A DNA stretch of 64,000 nucleotides from Telopea speciosissima (lineage: Eukaryota > Streptophyta > Magnoliopsida > Proteales > Proteaceae), in assembly GCF_018873765.1 (NCBI RefSeq), contig NC_057918.1, positions 11,726,862 to 11,790,861 of the forward strand, written 5' to 3'. The notes under the pieces were generated by a model. That model worked only from the letters and a program-made list of their open reading frames with translations, was not told where the DNA came from and did not search any database. Of the stretch, positions 46,889 through 59,034 are shown piece by piece (the first letter of the stretch is position 1; every line of letters starts with the position of its first letter). The position numbers and the translations under genes were made by a program.

Positions 46889-47597
46889 TGTTCACTTTTT
46901 ATTTTTTTTGGAGCAACTACACAAAGAGGTAGAGAGGTACGTATGCCCTGTGGGTTGTAACTTGTAAGCACACTGTATCTCTCTGCGGCTCTGCCCCTGT
47001 TTTCGACAATGTTCCGTTGCTCCTCCTTATTGGTGTGTTCCTTACTTTATGTCATGGTGTGTATTGAGATCCTCTCCCACATTGTTCTCAAAAAATTCCG
47101 CCTTTCAATGGGAACGTATGTAGTACGCTGCCCCTATGCCCAGATTAGGATTGGTTAGGGCAAGGTTCAGATTGAAGCTTCTGCTTGGGCCTGAAAATCT
47201 CAACCCTGACCCGTCCTAAGGGTTAAAAAAACTTGACGCAAGCTCTGTTATTTCCAAAGGGCCTGGCTTGGCACACCAAACTTGAATCCCCATTTGTGAT
47301 GTAGAGCATGGGAATGCTTTAAAACGAAATATAGGTAAGTGAATTTTGATATTCTATCTACTAAATAAAATTTTTTTTTTCCCCCCTTAAATTAGAGCAA
47401 ATATCCGCCTAAGCACAACCCAATAATTAATCATCCCAAATATAAGAAGGGAAGGATCGACTGTTATAACGGTAACACATCAATCCCCATGTAGATCACT
47501 CAAACCCTGAGCGCTTGTAAGATTTTACAAGCCGCATGGACCAGAAAGAGCCTATGTATGACCCATGAAAACCATAGATCCTTATGTAGATGTTTGA
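46889..47597. other. Intergenic
   Basis: A degraded GGGCCTGGCTTGG-type repeat at 47.15-47.28 kb resembles the hAT-like unit at 36.4 kb, but has no clear ends. Otherwise nothing is recognised. Confidence 0.45.
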
Positions 47598-47807
47598 GGA
47601 AAATTATCCTCTCCAATTCCCTATAGCTTGGAAGTGCGGCAGTGCTAGTGTGGATGTCTGACACGTGGCAGCTTGGACATCTAACAGTTTGAGCTCATTG
47701 ACTATGTTGAGCTCTGACTGTTGGATGTCTGAGTTGCCACATGTCGGACATCCACACTATCAATACTGCACTGCCGGGCTATAGGGAATTGGAGAGGATA
47801 ATAATCC
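47598..47807. mobile_element. MULE-type MITE, family C copy 3
   Basis: The left end GGAAAATTATCCTCTCCAAT then TCCCTATAGC faces the complement of GCTATAGGGAATTGGAGAGG then ATAATAATCC. Flanks GATGTTTGA and GATGTCCGA agree at seven of nine bases. Inner GGATGTCTGACACGTGGCA and CCACATGTCGGACATCC also pair. Confidence 0.85.
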
Positions 47808-47890
47808 GATGTCCGAAGGGGTGGTGAAGAGTCGAACTCGGAATCAGAATCTCCACCAAGGAGAAGTGTAGAACCAAAGATTTAAATTTG

Positions 47891-47933
47891 GAAGTAGTTT
47901 TTTTGTCTGGGAGGGTGGCCTTTGCCAACACTT

Positions 47934-47990
<57 letters not shown>

Positions 47991-48099
47991 CTCCTCCTCA
48001 AAATAAGGGTGGCAGATGTATCTTTTCATATGGGAAGGAGAGAGATAGACTCATGGTAGTGCTAGCATAGACTACGTTTCAGGACAGAGTTCTTTTTTG
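47891..48099. mobile_element. MITE, family F copy 2, split by an AT microsatellite
   Basis: Ends TTTTTTGTCTGGGAGGGTGG and TTTCAGGACAGAGTTCTTTT match the 23.2-kb copy, as does the inner AGAGATAGACTCATGG. A run of 26 AT units (47936-47987) has grown inside it. Confidence 0.65.
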
Positions 48100-48182
48100 C
48101 TTTTAAATTTGGAATTAAATCAAGGGTTGAATTGATCCCTATCGATTATGATTCTGTTTCAGATTCTGATCGGATTGAAACT

Positions 48183-49005
48183 TGTTGCGTCCAGGAAACC
48201 TCCATTCGGTCTGCTTGTGGATGAGGCTGTAAAAATCGGGTCAGCAAAGGAGAGCCGATGTGGCTTCGGCCGAGGATTCTCCGATGCCAAAGTTAAGTCT
48301 CCGTTTTAGCAGTAGTTAAACTGACTAAGAAATTGTTCCCCTGTTCAGAGTATATACCTGGGTATTTATAGAGTAATTCTGGCGACATGAGGAAAGTCCT
48401 CGTATGCCAAGAGTCCTCTCCAGGTAGGAGACCTCCCAGCGGAGTTATAGTAGGGCAGTGACTCCAAGTTTGGTAAGAGTCATTGTTTGTGTGTAACACG
48501 GTTCTGCAGTTTGATAACCACCTGATCTGCCGACTCAGCTTCTCCCGAGAATATAGGAAGTCGCTTACGTGGCTCCGCGACTTGCGGGGCTCGCAATTAT
48601 CGATTCATCCATGACTTGGTCGAGGACATCCGACCCTTGTGCCTCAGATGTCTCGACATTCCAGCATTCCGACTACGATCGACAACCCGCGATTGAGCAT
48701 ATAGGGCTCGGCCTTATGCTCGAGTCAATAGGACTTGGCCTAGCCATCGAGTTTACAGGGCTCAGCCTGGCATCCAAGCTTGAGAGGCTTGAATTGTCAT
48801 CTGAGCTTACCAGGTTTGGCCTCGAGGTGATTCGACTTGTCCGACCTCCGTGGGTCGTCTTCACCACTCAGATGTTGGTGCTTTTCCAATCCACCCATCT
48901 GACTCGACATGGTGAACGCCTGGTTCTCTCGAATCGGGTTCTCCCACCTAATTCTAGGTCTGCCATGTGTCACCCTTTGATTGGTGGTTATTTTTATGGT
49001 TCATC
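48183..49005 (-). mobile_element. LTR of a Ty3/gypsy (Tat-like) fossil, minus orientation
   Basis: The minus strand ends GGTTTCCTGGACGCAACA, a typical 3' end of Tat-group LTRs. A TATA-like CTCTATAAATACCC lies about 200 bp before it and points the same way. The upper limit is uncertain, somewhere in 49.0-49.1 kb. No internal region adjoins it, so it is solo or truncated. Age cannot be judged from one LTR. Confidence 0.5.
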
Positions 49006-50028
49006 GAAACCAATCCCAAAAACCTTTAAAAGAACATCCAAAACACCAGGATCAATTACCGATCCGATTCTGATCTTTTTTCAAACAATGTGCATAACCA
49101 GTTGCAGTTGAGCACCTGGGCTATGAGGGTTCTCATAAGATATTATTAGATAAACGAAGCCCCAAAACACACCCACATTGATGGCGTAGGACCTACGTGG
49201 AGGACACTATTCAGTACTCAGTACTCAGTACTCAGTACTCCTTCATTCATTCACAAGGCAAAAAAATAGGTTTAGAATTAAATTAACGACACACCTGGAG
49301 AGTTCTTTACCAAAAAAAATCACACCGGGATAGTGGGTTCAGTGAACGGCTAAAGGTGTCCACCTCGTGTTCGTGTAAAGTACAACCTGGAAAGGCCATT
49401 GATGTTTATGGAGTCCTGACTCCTCCCCTCACGAACCCCACCCCCCTTCCCCACCGACTAACGAGTACCAAGTCTGCCGTGTGCCGACGACTACACAACT
49501 TCTTCTACGTCGGCAGTAAAAGAAAGAAATAGAGAGACTACTACCTACCAACCCCCCCCCCCCCAACCCCACGACTGCAGTTTTGATTTCTGAGTAATTA
49601 TTAAAAGCAGAGTACAGTTTTACACTGACGCAGAGGACCTCAAAACCCTAGAAATAATAGAATCAATTGACAAAATCAAATGGTTTCGGAAATCGGATTT
49701 GACAAAATCTTTTCTCTTATTCGGTTGGGTACTCATCAGTACTGATTTCTGATCAAATGGACCCAAATATCGAAATCCACTTAATAGTTCCAAGTTCCAA
49801 CTAAATTAATAGTGAGCCGTAGGGAAGGGTTTATGCCGCCGATGACGATTGGCGTCCCCTTTTTTAATTTTTTTTGAAATCGAGGAGTCTCTCTGTACAC
49901 ACTATAGTCTCGTCTTTTCCCCATTTAATCCAATTATGTACCTACTTGCTCACAAGTCACAACATTCATCATCTGTAAAGTCTTTTATTCCAAACCGACA
50001 AACCCAAACCCAAACCCAAACCCACACC

Positions 50029-50065
<37 letters not shown>

Positions 50066-50756
50066 GTCTCTGCAAATGGAATCCGACAATGTAGGTTTCA
50101 GAAAGAAATAGTAATTCCTCTACTTTGTCTTTATTTCCTGCTAGCAGTGAGGATTGAGGAGACATGTGCGGTGCACGCCCTTGCGCCCAAACACACGGCC
50201 GTGTCCTAAAGAGTTTTACATTTTCATCGGAGTACGGTGATTGTATCTGAACGTTGGGACCACCCGTGATCTATTGAAGCTTGGCTTATTACTCCTTGAT
50301 TAACCCACAAGGTGATTGATGTGGCCATTTTCTAGATGGCTACTACTCAAATTAAAGGACCCATCTCATTTCAATTGTATGGCTATCATTTATTTATCCA
50401 AGTATTCTTCAATTTTTTATAAACGACAAATTTAGATAAATTTATTTGAACAATTCAAGCATCTACCACATGGTAGATTAGATGAGACCCATGTCTAAAA
50501 AAAAATATGAAGATGAATGGACAAAAACATGAGATGACTAATCTATTAAGGTTACAACTAATTCAAATGTCAATTGGCCAAAATCAATTGTGCTCAATAA
50601 TTAGAAGATCTAAATCCATTAGGAGATTTCGGAAAACAAAATCGATATGAAAGGTTCATGGTAACGTGTGATTTTTATTTCATTTAATATGAAAGTTGAA
50701 AATTTGTAAAATTATTTTTTTAAAAATACTAAGATCTCATTCATGGGAAACTATAC
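49006..50756. other. Intergenic with simple repeats
   Basis: Four units of AGTACTC (49212-49240), a poly-C run near 49.55 kb, about five ACCCAA-type units (49999-50030) followed at once by (GA)16 (50031-50064). No gene is recognised. Confidence 0.55.
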
Positions 50757-51786
50757 CATCTTCGGTTTGGAAAGCCATTTGGAAGTATCAGACAACACTT
50801 AAGATCCATAGGTTTCTATGGCGTGCATGTGCATCTGGTCTTGCCACGGTAGATGCCTTTCAATGAAGAAATATCCAAGTTGATAGGGTTTGTGTGCGTT
50901 GTGGGGTACTGGAGACACATATGCACATTCTATTCGGATGCACCTTCTCTCGGGCAATCTAGTTTGGAAGTAATATTGGATGTAATTTCTTCACAACTCC
51001 TTTCTCTTCTATTGCTGATTGGGTTTCCAGTTAGAGGACTTTTGCACAATTGGGGAAGAAGGAAGCTTGCAGAAGGATCATTTTTTTTTAGTTTCATTTG
51101 CTGGTATCTATGGCTTGCTTGCAACGACACTGTTTTTGGTAGACACATATGGAAACCAGAAGATGTTATTGTTGCGGCTTCTTCATCATGTAAGGACTTT
51201 ATTGGTTCTTTTTCTGCTGTTCAGAATGTTTCTGCTACAAATATGAATGATCTTCAACACTGGCAATTACCGGAACAAGGATTAAAAAATGCAATTGTGA
51301 TGCGAGTCTACCATTGGACGGTTCTTCTGGTGGCCTTGGTTATGTCTGGCGGAATTCTACAGGTGCACCACTTATGGCTGTTTCATCCCCGTGGCAATTC
51401 AATGACATTTTGGTGGGTGAGGCGATGGTTGTTCGTCAAAGCTTGGTGGATCTACATGCATATGGTCATATGAATGTCATCAAGAATCTGATAATATCAA
51501 ACTGATCAGATTTCTAACTGATATCTCACAGCCATCATCCCTATTAATCCGTCCATTGTAGGTGATATTTTACATTTGTCATTGTTGTTTGCTATTTGTA
51601 ATGTCTATTATATTCCAAGGGAGATCAACATTGTGGCTGACTACTCCCTAGCTCAGAAGGCCCTGTTGATTACATGCACGACAATTTGGCCACTTTCCAC
51701 TCCTTGGTTGTGAGAGATATGTTTGCTCTCAATACCTTGAGTTATTGCATGTTCAAATAAATCTCTACTATTTACCAAGAAAAGTA
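50757..51786 (+). pseudogene. 5'-truncated LINE: zinc-binding and RNase H end
   Basis: The 5' part reads VWKAIWKYQ, then LKIHRFLWRACASGLATVD and VDRVCVRCGVLETHMHILFG, then CTFSRAIW, the zf-RVT zinc-binding motif of plant LINEs. Next comes a Trp-rich linker (WLACNDTVFGRHIWKPED). Near 51.31 kb is DGSSGGLGYVWRNSTGAPLM, the start of the RNase H domain, and later VADYSLAQKALLI-like sequence. The reverse transcriptase core is missing and the frame is broken at several points. The 3' end near 51.78 kb, TTTACCAAGAAAAG, is typical of a LINE tail. Confidence 0.8.
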
Positions 51787-52930
51787 CTAAGATTAACATG
51801 TAGATCAATTGAAAAAAACTCATCTAATATCTAATTTATAATTGCAGAACTACATTTAGTGTAGGTCAATTTTGATATATTTTCAAAGTGTGACTCATGG
51901 CCTACTAATAGGATCACAAAAGTCTGGAAGCACCAAGGCTTAGATATTTCCTTTCAAATATAGAATCCAACTTGAAAATCAAAATCGAAACCGACCGTTA
52001 AAATTCAATTCATTTTAGCTCGATTTTGGTTTATTTAGATTTCAGCTTTTATTTTTTATTTTTATTTTTTTTGAATTTTAAAAAATGTAAAAGTTGACCC
52101 AAACATTGAAAATAGAGCTCAAACTAAATAAAAAATAAATAGTGAATCGAATATGAAACTGAATAAAAATCAAATCAAAATTGAACTAAACTGATTCAGT
52201 TTCGATATGAAAAATAGGCTCCAATTCAGTTTTAATTTCCACACGTTACATTTTGAACCAGATAAAAATCAAACCGAAACACCAAAACCGAACCCAAACC
52301 GATTGATAGGTAACCAAAGAAGTGAGGTGTCATTTAAAGGGATTAGGTTTAGCAGGAAGGACATCATTAATTATGGTTTCTTATCCATTGTAGCTCACAT
52401 CCTTTTTCTGTCCATGCTAGTCCATTTTAAGGTGTATCAACGTTTGCTTGTTAAGAATCACTTCTTGTGCTGCCGTTGTCATCCGTCTTTCATGACAAAA
52501 CCATCTCAACCAACACTCCTTGATTTTATTTCTCTTAATAGAAATTTAGGTTTTGCCTCAATTTTCTCTCATATTTGAATTTATGTAACTTTATGAGTTG
52601 ATTAGGATGTGATCAAATGGCTACATCAAAATGAAAACTATCTCAAATTAATGGTGTTGACAATCCACTAAAACAAATCTAATAAATTAGAATTGTGAAG
52701 ACTTGGAAGGATCTTAGGAAAGGGAAAAATTAAAGGAAAATGAGAATCAAGATACCATCTTATGTACAAGTTTTTAGAGCCTAAATTTACTAGAAAAAGA
52801 GAAATTCAAGATCTGGTTGCCTCCCCATTTGCCTTGGAGAGAAGAGAGGGAAGGAATTAAAAAAATCAAGAGTTTTGATGTTAATTTGATTGCATTTCTT
52901 GGGTAAAAGAGAGGAAATATATTTTACATA
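51787..52930. other. Intergenic, low-complexity repeat
   Basis: 51.95-52.31 kb is rich in AAAATCAAAACCGAAACC-like words, a common degenerate plant repeat. No gene. Confidence 0.5.
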
Positions 52931-53245
52931 GGCTCCATTGGTTATCAGGGAAAGTAAAAAGAAGGGAAGTGAAAATTTTAAAATCTTAAAAGGAAACTGC
53001 TTTAGTAATCGTTATCCAAATGAATATCAATAAACCCAAATCATTCCATATTTGATTATTAAATTTTATTTTACTTTGCATCTAAATCCTTTGCACTTGA
53101 AAAGTATAAAAAAAATATCTAGAATTATCATCACTAAATATAATAAGAAATTTAAAATAGTTTATACAACCATGTTAGGTAATAATTACAAAAATTTTCT
53201 TTTTAGGTTTGAAATTTTTTACTTGCCTTGCAAAAAAATGGTGCC
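52931..53245. mobile_element. MITE, family B copy 2
   Basis: Starts GGCTCCATTGGTTATCAGGG and ends CTTGCAAAAAAATGGTGCC. The three bases on each side are ATA, which fits a PIF/Harbinger-type target duplication. The interior follows copy 1. Confidence 0.75.
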
Positions 53246-53295
53246 ATAATACTTAGCCAAAGAAGAAGGGAATTTTTTATTTTTTTTGGGTTTCT

Positions 53296-53615
53296 GGACT
53301 CCATTTAGTTGCAAGGGAGATTAAAGGGAAGAGAAGTGAAATTTTCAAACTTGGAAAAGAAACTTTTGTAATTAATCATTATCCTATATGATTATATTAC
53401 TAACTCCAAATCATTCCATATTTGCTTAAAAATGTAATGCCTAAGTGCTCTCATATGTTCGAGGAGATGGATAGAAACATAAATCAATAATGATGTCATC
53501 ATATATTTTTTTTTCCCTTTTCATTTCTTGACAACCAAACATGATTACAAAAGTTTCCTTTTTAAGTTTGAAAATTGTTACTTCCCTTTAATTTTCCTTG
53601 CAATCAAATGGAACC
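53296..53615. mobile_element. MITE, family B copy 3
   Basis: Starts GGACTCCATTTAGTTGCAAG and ends CTTGCAATCAAATGGAACC, with matching GGGAAGAGAAGTGAAATTTT and complement inside. It lies only 50 bp from copy 2 in the same orientation. Confidence 0.8.
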
Positions 53616-55605
53616 TATGTACAAAATCACGGGAATTGAAGAAATTTTAGTAACCATATGAAGAATGTGAGTGAAGAATTTAAGGGGAATCCAAAGTTGG
53701 CCCACGAATATATAGACAGAGTCTGATATAGCTAGGGCACTTAACTTGTGGGTTTGTAGTCCTTATAAATGTCTAACTGCATTATGTGCATGCATTGAAT
53801 TTCCATTAATTATTCAACTACTAATGTCACACCCCCATCCCTGAACCACGGGAAATGCAACCAGAGCATACAACTACGCTCTCCAACCACCAGAATCACT
53901 GATGCAGTACCCAAGACTAACTCATTCACAACGACAGATAATAGGTAAAAGAAAATGATTAATATCAATAACATCAGAGTTAGCAGAAGCTAGGTGATAG
54001 CATATAAAATATTGTCTATTCAAGTTTACCCCTTCAAGTACAATTCGTTCTAATCAGGATCTATGTATTATCACTGTATAATAAATACACCTATCAAGAA
54101 AGGAATAAAAAGAATACACCTTTGAAACAAAAGATAGTTTATCAAAGTGTAACAAAAGATGGCCACCAGCCAAGAATCACTGTTCCCTCGTGGAACACAT
54201 CTCACAGTAGTACTCCGGTCCATGATCCTCATACTCCGAAGTCCACCACTCTTCATGACCTTCTTCAGGAGTCTTGAACTCTGCGTCATCCTGCTTGAAT
54301 GTACCTGCATCAACTAAAAATATGTTTCCTCGAGGAGTGAGCTCCAACTGAGCCCAATGAGTGGCTAAGCCACACAAGCATACACAATAATAATAATGAA
54401 TGGGGTTGACTGCAAACCATATATGATGGACGGATACCAAGGTGTCCCATACCACCAAGGTAGACCGTACATCACATACAATTTACAATCATGCTACATG
54501 AATGAATGATGATGTATAGTTTTATTGTTATCCACCTAACACACAATTAAGTCAGGTATAGTACTATAACAACACCTTAGGTAGCATCTCCGACATCGGT
54601 ATCATAAACGGATGGTATACCGGCGATGACAAACCCGAGTTGTGCTAGAAGCCTGTCGTATCGGTCTCCACCCAGAGATATACGCAAATCCCCAAGTCAA
54701 ATCCCGTCCTGACGTTCGGCCCAAAATACGGTAGGTGCCCGAACTTCCTGGGTGGGTATACCCAAATAACGGTCGGAACCCACGGATTTGACCGACACCT
54801 AACCCCCTGTCGGTAAGGGTCATAGTACTGGATAAACATTTATCCTAGCTGGCATTCACCTATTGTATGAGTGAGGTATGCATGTGCATAGGCCAGAGGC
54901 CGAGTCCATAGATACCGAAATACGGTTGGCCGACTATCCTCTCACCCCTCGAACCCATACGTACGCATACAAGTACGAGATGTGAATACCGAAGGTAGTC
55001 GATCGGTCACCATCCCATTTCCACCTAATGCAATGGACAACTCTAATGCAATTTCAAGTATGACAATCTCAAGCCCAGCACCCACCGGCACTTGGATCCC
55101 GCTTCCGAAGCCTTAGATCTATATGCCATGAGTGAGTCCATATTATGGAATCCCCAGGTCCAGTACCAATCGGCACCCGAGTCCCGTAACTAAATCCAAT
55201 ACCATTCGCACCATAGTGCAATAAAATAAATAATATCGCAAGACAAGAATGTAAAGTCCTATCAACATCTAAACATTTATATCGTCCTATATCTTACCAA
55301 TAATTATATATTATAGCACACATGCATGAATGGCATTCGCAAGACACGACACACAAACATTCCATAAATTAAGACGTTTGCTTAACTCACTTACCTTGAT
55401 TCTCAGTCAATCGTCAGTACGGAGTTCTTCAAATCGGCGTTCGATGCCAAGTACACTGTCCCACGTACTAATACACCCCCAAGCCGGGTCAGTCAACCTA
55501 AAGAGAGTGTACAATGTGGGGAGAGATTAGTGCCTTAGGGCTAGAAGAGTTGGGCCCCATAAGTTATCAAACAAGGCTGAAATAGGGGACCGACACATAC
55601 AACAA

Positions 55606-55912
55606 GGCTATATCATGTGCTTGTCCATGTGCCTATCCATGTGCCTATCCCTCTCGGACTTCCCACCGGCAGATCTAGATTCTCAGGGACTGGCACTTGC
55701 ATATGCTTGTCCATGTGTCTGTCCCTCTCGGGACCAGCGAGATCTAGTTTCTCGGAGCACTTGCATGTGCTGTCCATATACTGTCCCTCTTGGACTTCCA
55801 CCGCGAGATCTAGTTTCTCGGGGTGCACTTGCATGTGCTGTCCATATGCTGTCCTCTCGGACTTCTCACCGAGATCTAGTTTCTCGGGTGCACTTGCATG
55901 TGCTCACGTGCG
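55606..55912. repeat. Tandem repeat, 66-69 bp units, about 4 copies
   Basis: AGATCTAG recurs at 55671, 55740, 55806 and 55872, each time followed by CACTTGCATGTGCT-like, TGTCCATATGCTGTCC-like and CTCGGACTTC-like words. Units differ by small indels. It lies inside the long LTR. Confidence 0.85.
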
Positions 55913-56394
55913 TCTTCTTGTTCATGCCATTCGAGAATGGTTTTGCAGCCCCAAAGTCTTGGGCTAAAATGGGGTATTCTTAGGGTTTTTAGGGGTCTCT
56001 TTGGCCATGAGAACAACTCCAACCAAGGTGCCATAGCACACACCCAACATGGGTTTGTAAACCCCATGATCGATTAGGTTTTCCTTTATTAAAATACATA
56101 TGGAAAGGAAACTCATGGATTTGGGTATTGGGGTTTTGAAAGGGTCTTTAATCAATGTTATTTAACAACCCATAAACCACACCTCTATGGTCTTCTATGA
56201 GGGTTGGTGAAACCCATAAATGGAGGTAAATCCCCAACTTAGGGTTTATAAATGGAGAAGGGTGAAGGTAGGGTTAGGTGCTTCATAGTTAAGCATCAAG
56301 GATTTACCATTAATGTCTCTTCTAATTGAGTAGATGAAGCACTCAAGGTGTGCTCAATCGATTCAAACCCTAGGTAATAGAATTAGGGAAAGAG

Positions 56395-56395
56395 A

Positions 56396-56446
<51 letters not shown>
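56395..56446. repeat. GA microsatellite
   Basis: Uninterrupted AG/GA dinucleotides for about 45 bp with an imperfect border on each side, followed by CT-rich sequence to 56.58 kb. The long open frames here are artefacts of the repeat. Confidence 0.95.
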
Positions 56447-56451
<5 letters not shown>

Positions 56452-56886
56452 CTCACCAAGGGTTGATGATGATAGCTTGTGCTCCACCATACTTCTCCCT
56501 TCTCCTTCCTTCTTCCTCTTCTTCTTTTTTCTTCTTTCTTCTTCTCCTCTTCTTCTTTCTTTTTCTCCTCTCCTCTCCACGATTTAGGATTGTAATGTGA
56601 GGTGAATAGTAGTTTTGGGTCTTTAATAACCCATCTAGGCATTAGGTCTTGTTTGGTTAGTCTCAAGTTCTTAGGTCCATTTACTTAGGAGCTTGTTTGG
56701 TTAGGTATAAGCCCAAGGTCTAGTTTAAGTCATTGGGCCATTGGATCCACTTGGGCCCATGGCCCATGGCCCATGTCCTAAGTTCTAGTTACAAATAGAA
56801 AGAGACTAAGCTCCTAAGCCCAAGCCCATTCTAGTTCTTATGCTTATTAATGGTCATGCATAGGCATGAATTATTCGGATAGTGAC

Positions 56887-57150
56887 TTACTCCCAGTCAT
56901 CGCTAAGTGGATAAGGGTGATTCAGGTGCGGGCCCTGCGGATCCCTATCATAAGGGAATTCCAAGAATATGCTTTCGTGGACGATTTTCCCCCTGTCTCT
57001 AACGGTGGATCTTTCCTCAAGGACTTCCCCTGTTTCGCGGTCGACAATCTTGTGTGATGGCTTGAGTATTATGACCCACAGTTCACGAGCGTACTCCACT
57101 CCTGGTTCTACACAAAAGGTTCAAACCAGACCGATGGTCAGATCGCGTTT
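56887..57150 (-). other. Unidentified coding-like segment
   Basis: The minus strand reads VEYARELWVIILKPSHKIVD, ETGEVLEERSTVRDRGKIVH, ESIFLEFPYDRDPQGPHLNH and PYPLSDDWE before a stop. The composition is that of a real soluble protein, not low-complexity sequence. I cannot assign a family. It lies between the long LTR and the Tat-type LTR, so it may belong to an element or be a captured gene piece. Confidence 0.4.
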
Positions 57151-57260
57151 CAAACCAGGTTTTGGGCACGGATTTAACAACTAATGTACCTTCACTCATT
57201 AAAAATATAGTGTCCAGGACTCTCATGTGTTTGACAAATGGAGTGAATAGAGTATGTGTT

Positions 57261-57740
57261 TGATTTATCATTGTTTCACCAAGATTTCTTCTAGAAAATA
57301 GATTGGAAGAAATCTTCTTTGATGAAGATGAATTGATTATATCAATAATAAGGAACGAAAGCAAATCTTTCTAATTAATGAGAGAAGTGTCTGACCCCTT
57401 CCTCCCAATGATCCTCTCTGGTTTTTCATTCAAAAAAAGAATCCTCTTCCCTGTGTGTGTCAATTCCCCTTTTATACATAGAGTCTTCTGGAGAAGACTG
57501 TACATTAGTTATCCGATTATTCTTTACTCCACGTGGCCTCCTCCTCTTACGTTCTGGGAGTGGTCTCCACTTTGATATTTTTTGTAATTGGCGCAATCTG
57601 TTGATGATGTTCCAACCGTCATTGGGGAGTGTAGTTATAACCACCTGGTCTCTCAATGAACGTGTGAGTTTCTTCTCTAGTGAATATTATAATAAATCCA
57701 AGTGTAGGGCCAGGATTAAAAATAAAAAAAGGGTATATCA
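57261..57740 (-). mobile_element. 3' LTR of the Tat-type element
   Basis: On the minus strand it starts TGATATACCC and ends GATAAATCA, sharing TGAT/ATCA ends. A TATA-like TGTATAAAAGGGG lies near 57.47 kb. A purine-rich tract (GAGAATAGGGGGGAAA) abuts its start at 57741, as expected of the polypurine tract. The lower end is less certain than the upper. Confidence 0.65.
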
Positions 57741-58435
57741 TTTCCCCCCTATTCTCTTTTCCTTATACGAGATATCTCGATTAAGATGAAGAGAATACAA
57801 CCTTTGAAGAATGTAGGGTGTGGGCAATACATTCAGTACCTTTAACTTCATACCTGGAGTTTATACATGACACGTGGGAGTAAAAATAGGTTCTATCCTT
57901 CACGCCTTTTGAGAGACTTTATCAGGGGGTGTCTGGAGCAGCTGGTGCCATTTTTGCAATATCGAGCTTGATATTGATCACCGAGGTGGATATATATTTC
58001 CTCTTTGCACTCTTGGTGTTCGATCCTCCTCGGTTTTCTTCTGCACGGGTTCCCCCTTTACAAAATCTCTTGGCGGTGTGGTCGTGCACTGAAGTGGCTA
58101 GATTTCTTCTTCGACGGATTTAATTCCGAGATGAACTATATTGGTTGTCTTTATTGCGCTCCAATGTTCCAGAAATGTAGTGGCTTTTTAACGGAGCTTG
58201 AAAATTTATACTTGTACTATTGCATTGAATATTTAATAAAGAGACTGCTTTACTTCACCTTACTTTCTTTGTATGCTTTTCCTTTTCTTCGAAGTGATCT
58301 TTTACTTTCTCTGATGTCCTTTATTGTTGATATTTTATCTTATTTCACCTTGGTTTAGTTGCAGTGCTATCACGATTCTTGCCTTACCTCGGTTTTTTTT
58401 TTTTTTTTAAGTAGCGCTTTTTATTACGCGATTTG

Positions 58436-58750
58436 CCATTATGGTCGGATGACCATTATTTCTTTGGGAAAACACCCTTATGATGCAACTCTCCATTATG
58501 GTTGGAGGACCATTATTTCTTCGAGGAAACGCCCTTATGGTGCAACTCACCATTATGGTCGGATGACCATTATTTCTTTGAAAAAATGCCCCTATGGTGC
58601 AACTTACCATTATGGTCAGACGAACATTATTTCTTTGGAAAAATGCCCTATGGTGCAACTCACCATTATGGTCAGATGACCATTATTTCTTTGGAAAAAC
58701 GCCCTTATGGTGCAACTCACCATTATGGTTAGATGACCATTCGAAAATAA
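58436..58750. repeat. Tandem repeat, 57-bp units, about 5.5 copies
   Basis: CCATTATGGT recurs at 58436, 58493, 58550, 58607, 58663 and 58720. The unit continues with GACCATTATTTCTTTGG, AAAACGCCCTTATGG and TGCAACTCA. Spacing is 57, 57, 57, 56, 57. It sits in the 3' non-coding part of the Tat-type element. Confidence 0.95.
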
Positions 58751-59034
58751 GAATATGAACGTCAACCATATTTGTGCTCCTTAGTTGTGAGAAAATTCGC
58801 ATGCTTGCCATCAATTCATATCCCATTTATTCATCATATGAGGAACATTTACAATTTATGATGCCTCAGAATGGACTGAGCATATTTGACAAAAATTATG
58901 ATCTAACATTTACCAGTAAGCTGGCCTTTTACTGGTAAAATCTTCGTAAATTTTTTGCATTCCATGACTGTGGTATGGGTGTCCCTTCCAAGGTCTCCAA
59001 ATGATATGCTCCTGGTGCTACTCGTTTGGATACT

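Larger units (their letters stand above)
53825..56860 (-). mobile_element. Long LTR of a Ty3/gypsy chromovirus-like fossil (Tekay/Del type)
   Basis: On the minus strand it ends GGGATGGGGGTGTGACA, the usual 3' end of Tekay/Del LTRs. Its length of about 3 kb and its non-coding, GC-patchy content also fit. It holds an internal tandem array (55.6-55.9 kb) and a GA microsatellite (56.40-56.44 kb). The upper end is not certain and no target duplication was found. No internal genes adjoin it, so it is solo or truncated. Confidence 0.5.

Noticed and set aside
47844-48070. Open frames with Tyr-Ile repeats
   Set aside because: Translations of the AT microsatellite.
56334-56666. Open frames rich in Arg-Glu or Ser-Leu
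   Set aside because: Translations of the GA/CT simple repeats.
58359-58732. Proteins with His-Tyr-Gly repeats
   Set aside because: They are readings of the 57-bp tandem array in several frames.
58436-58750. Regular repeats resembling a CRISPR array
   Set aside because: The units are contiguous 57-bp tandem repeats with no unique spacers, in a plant retroelement.
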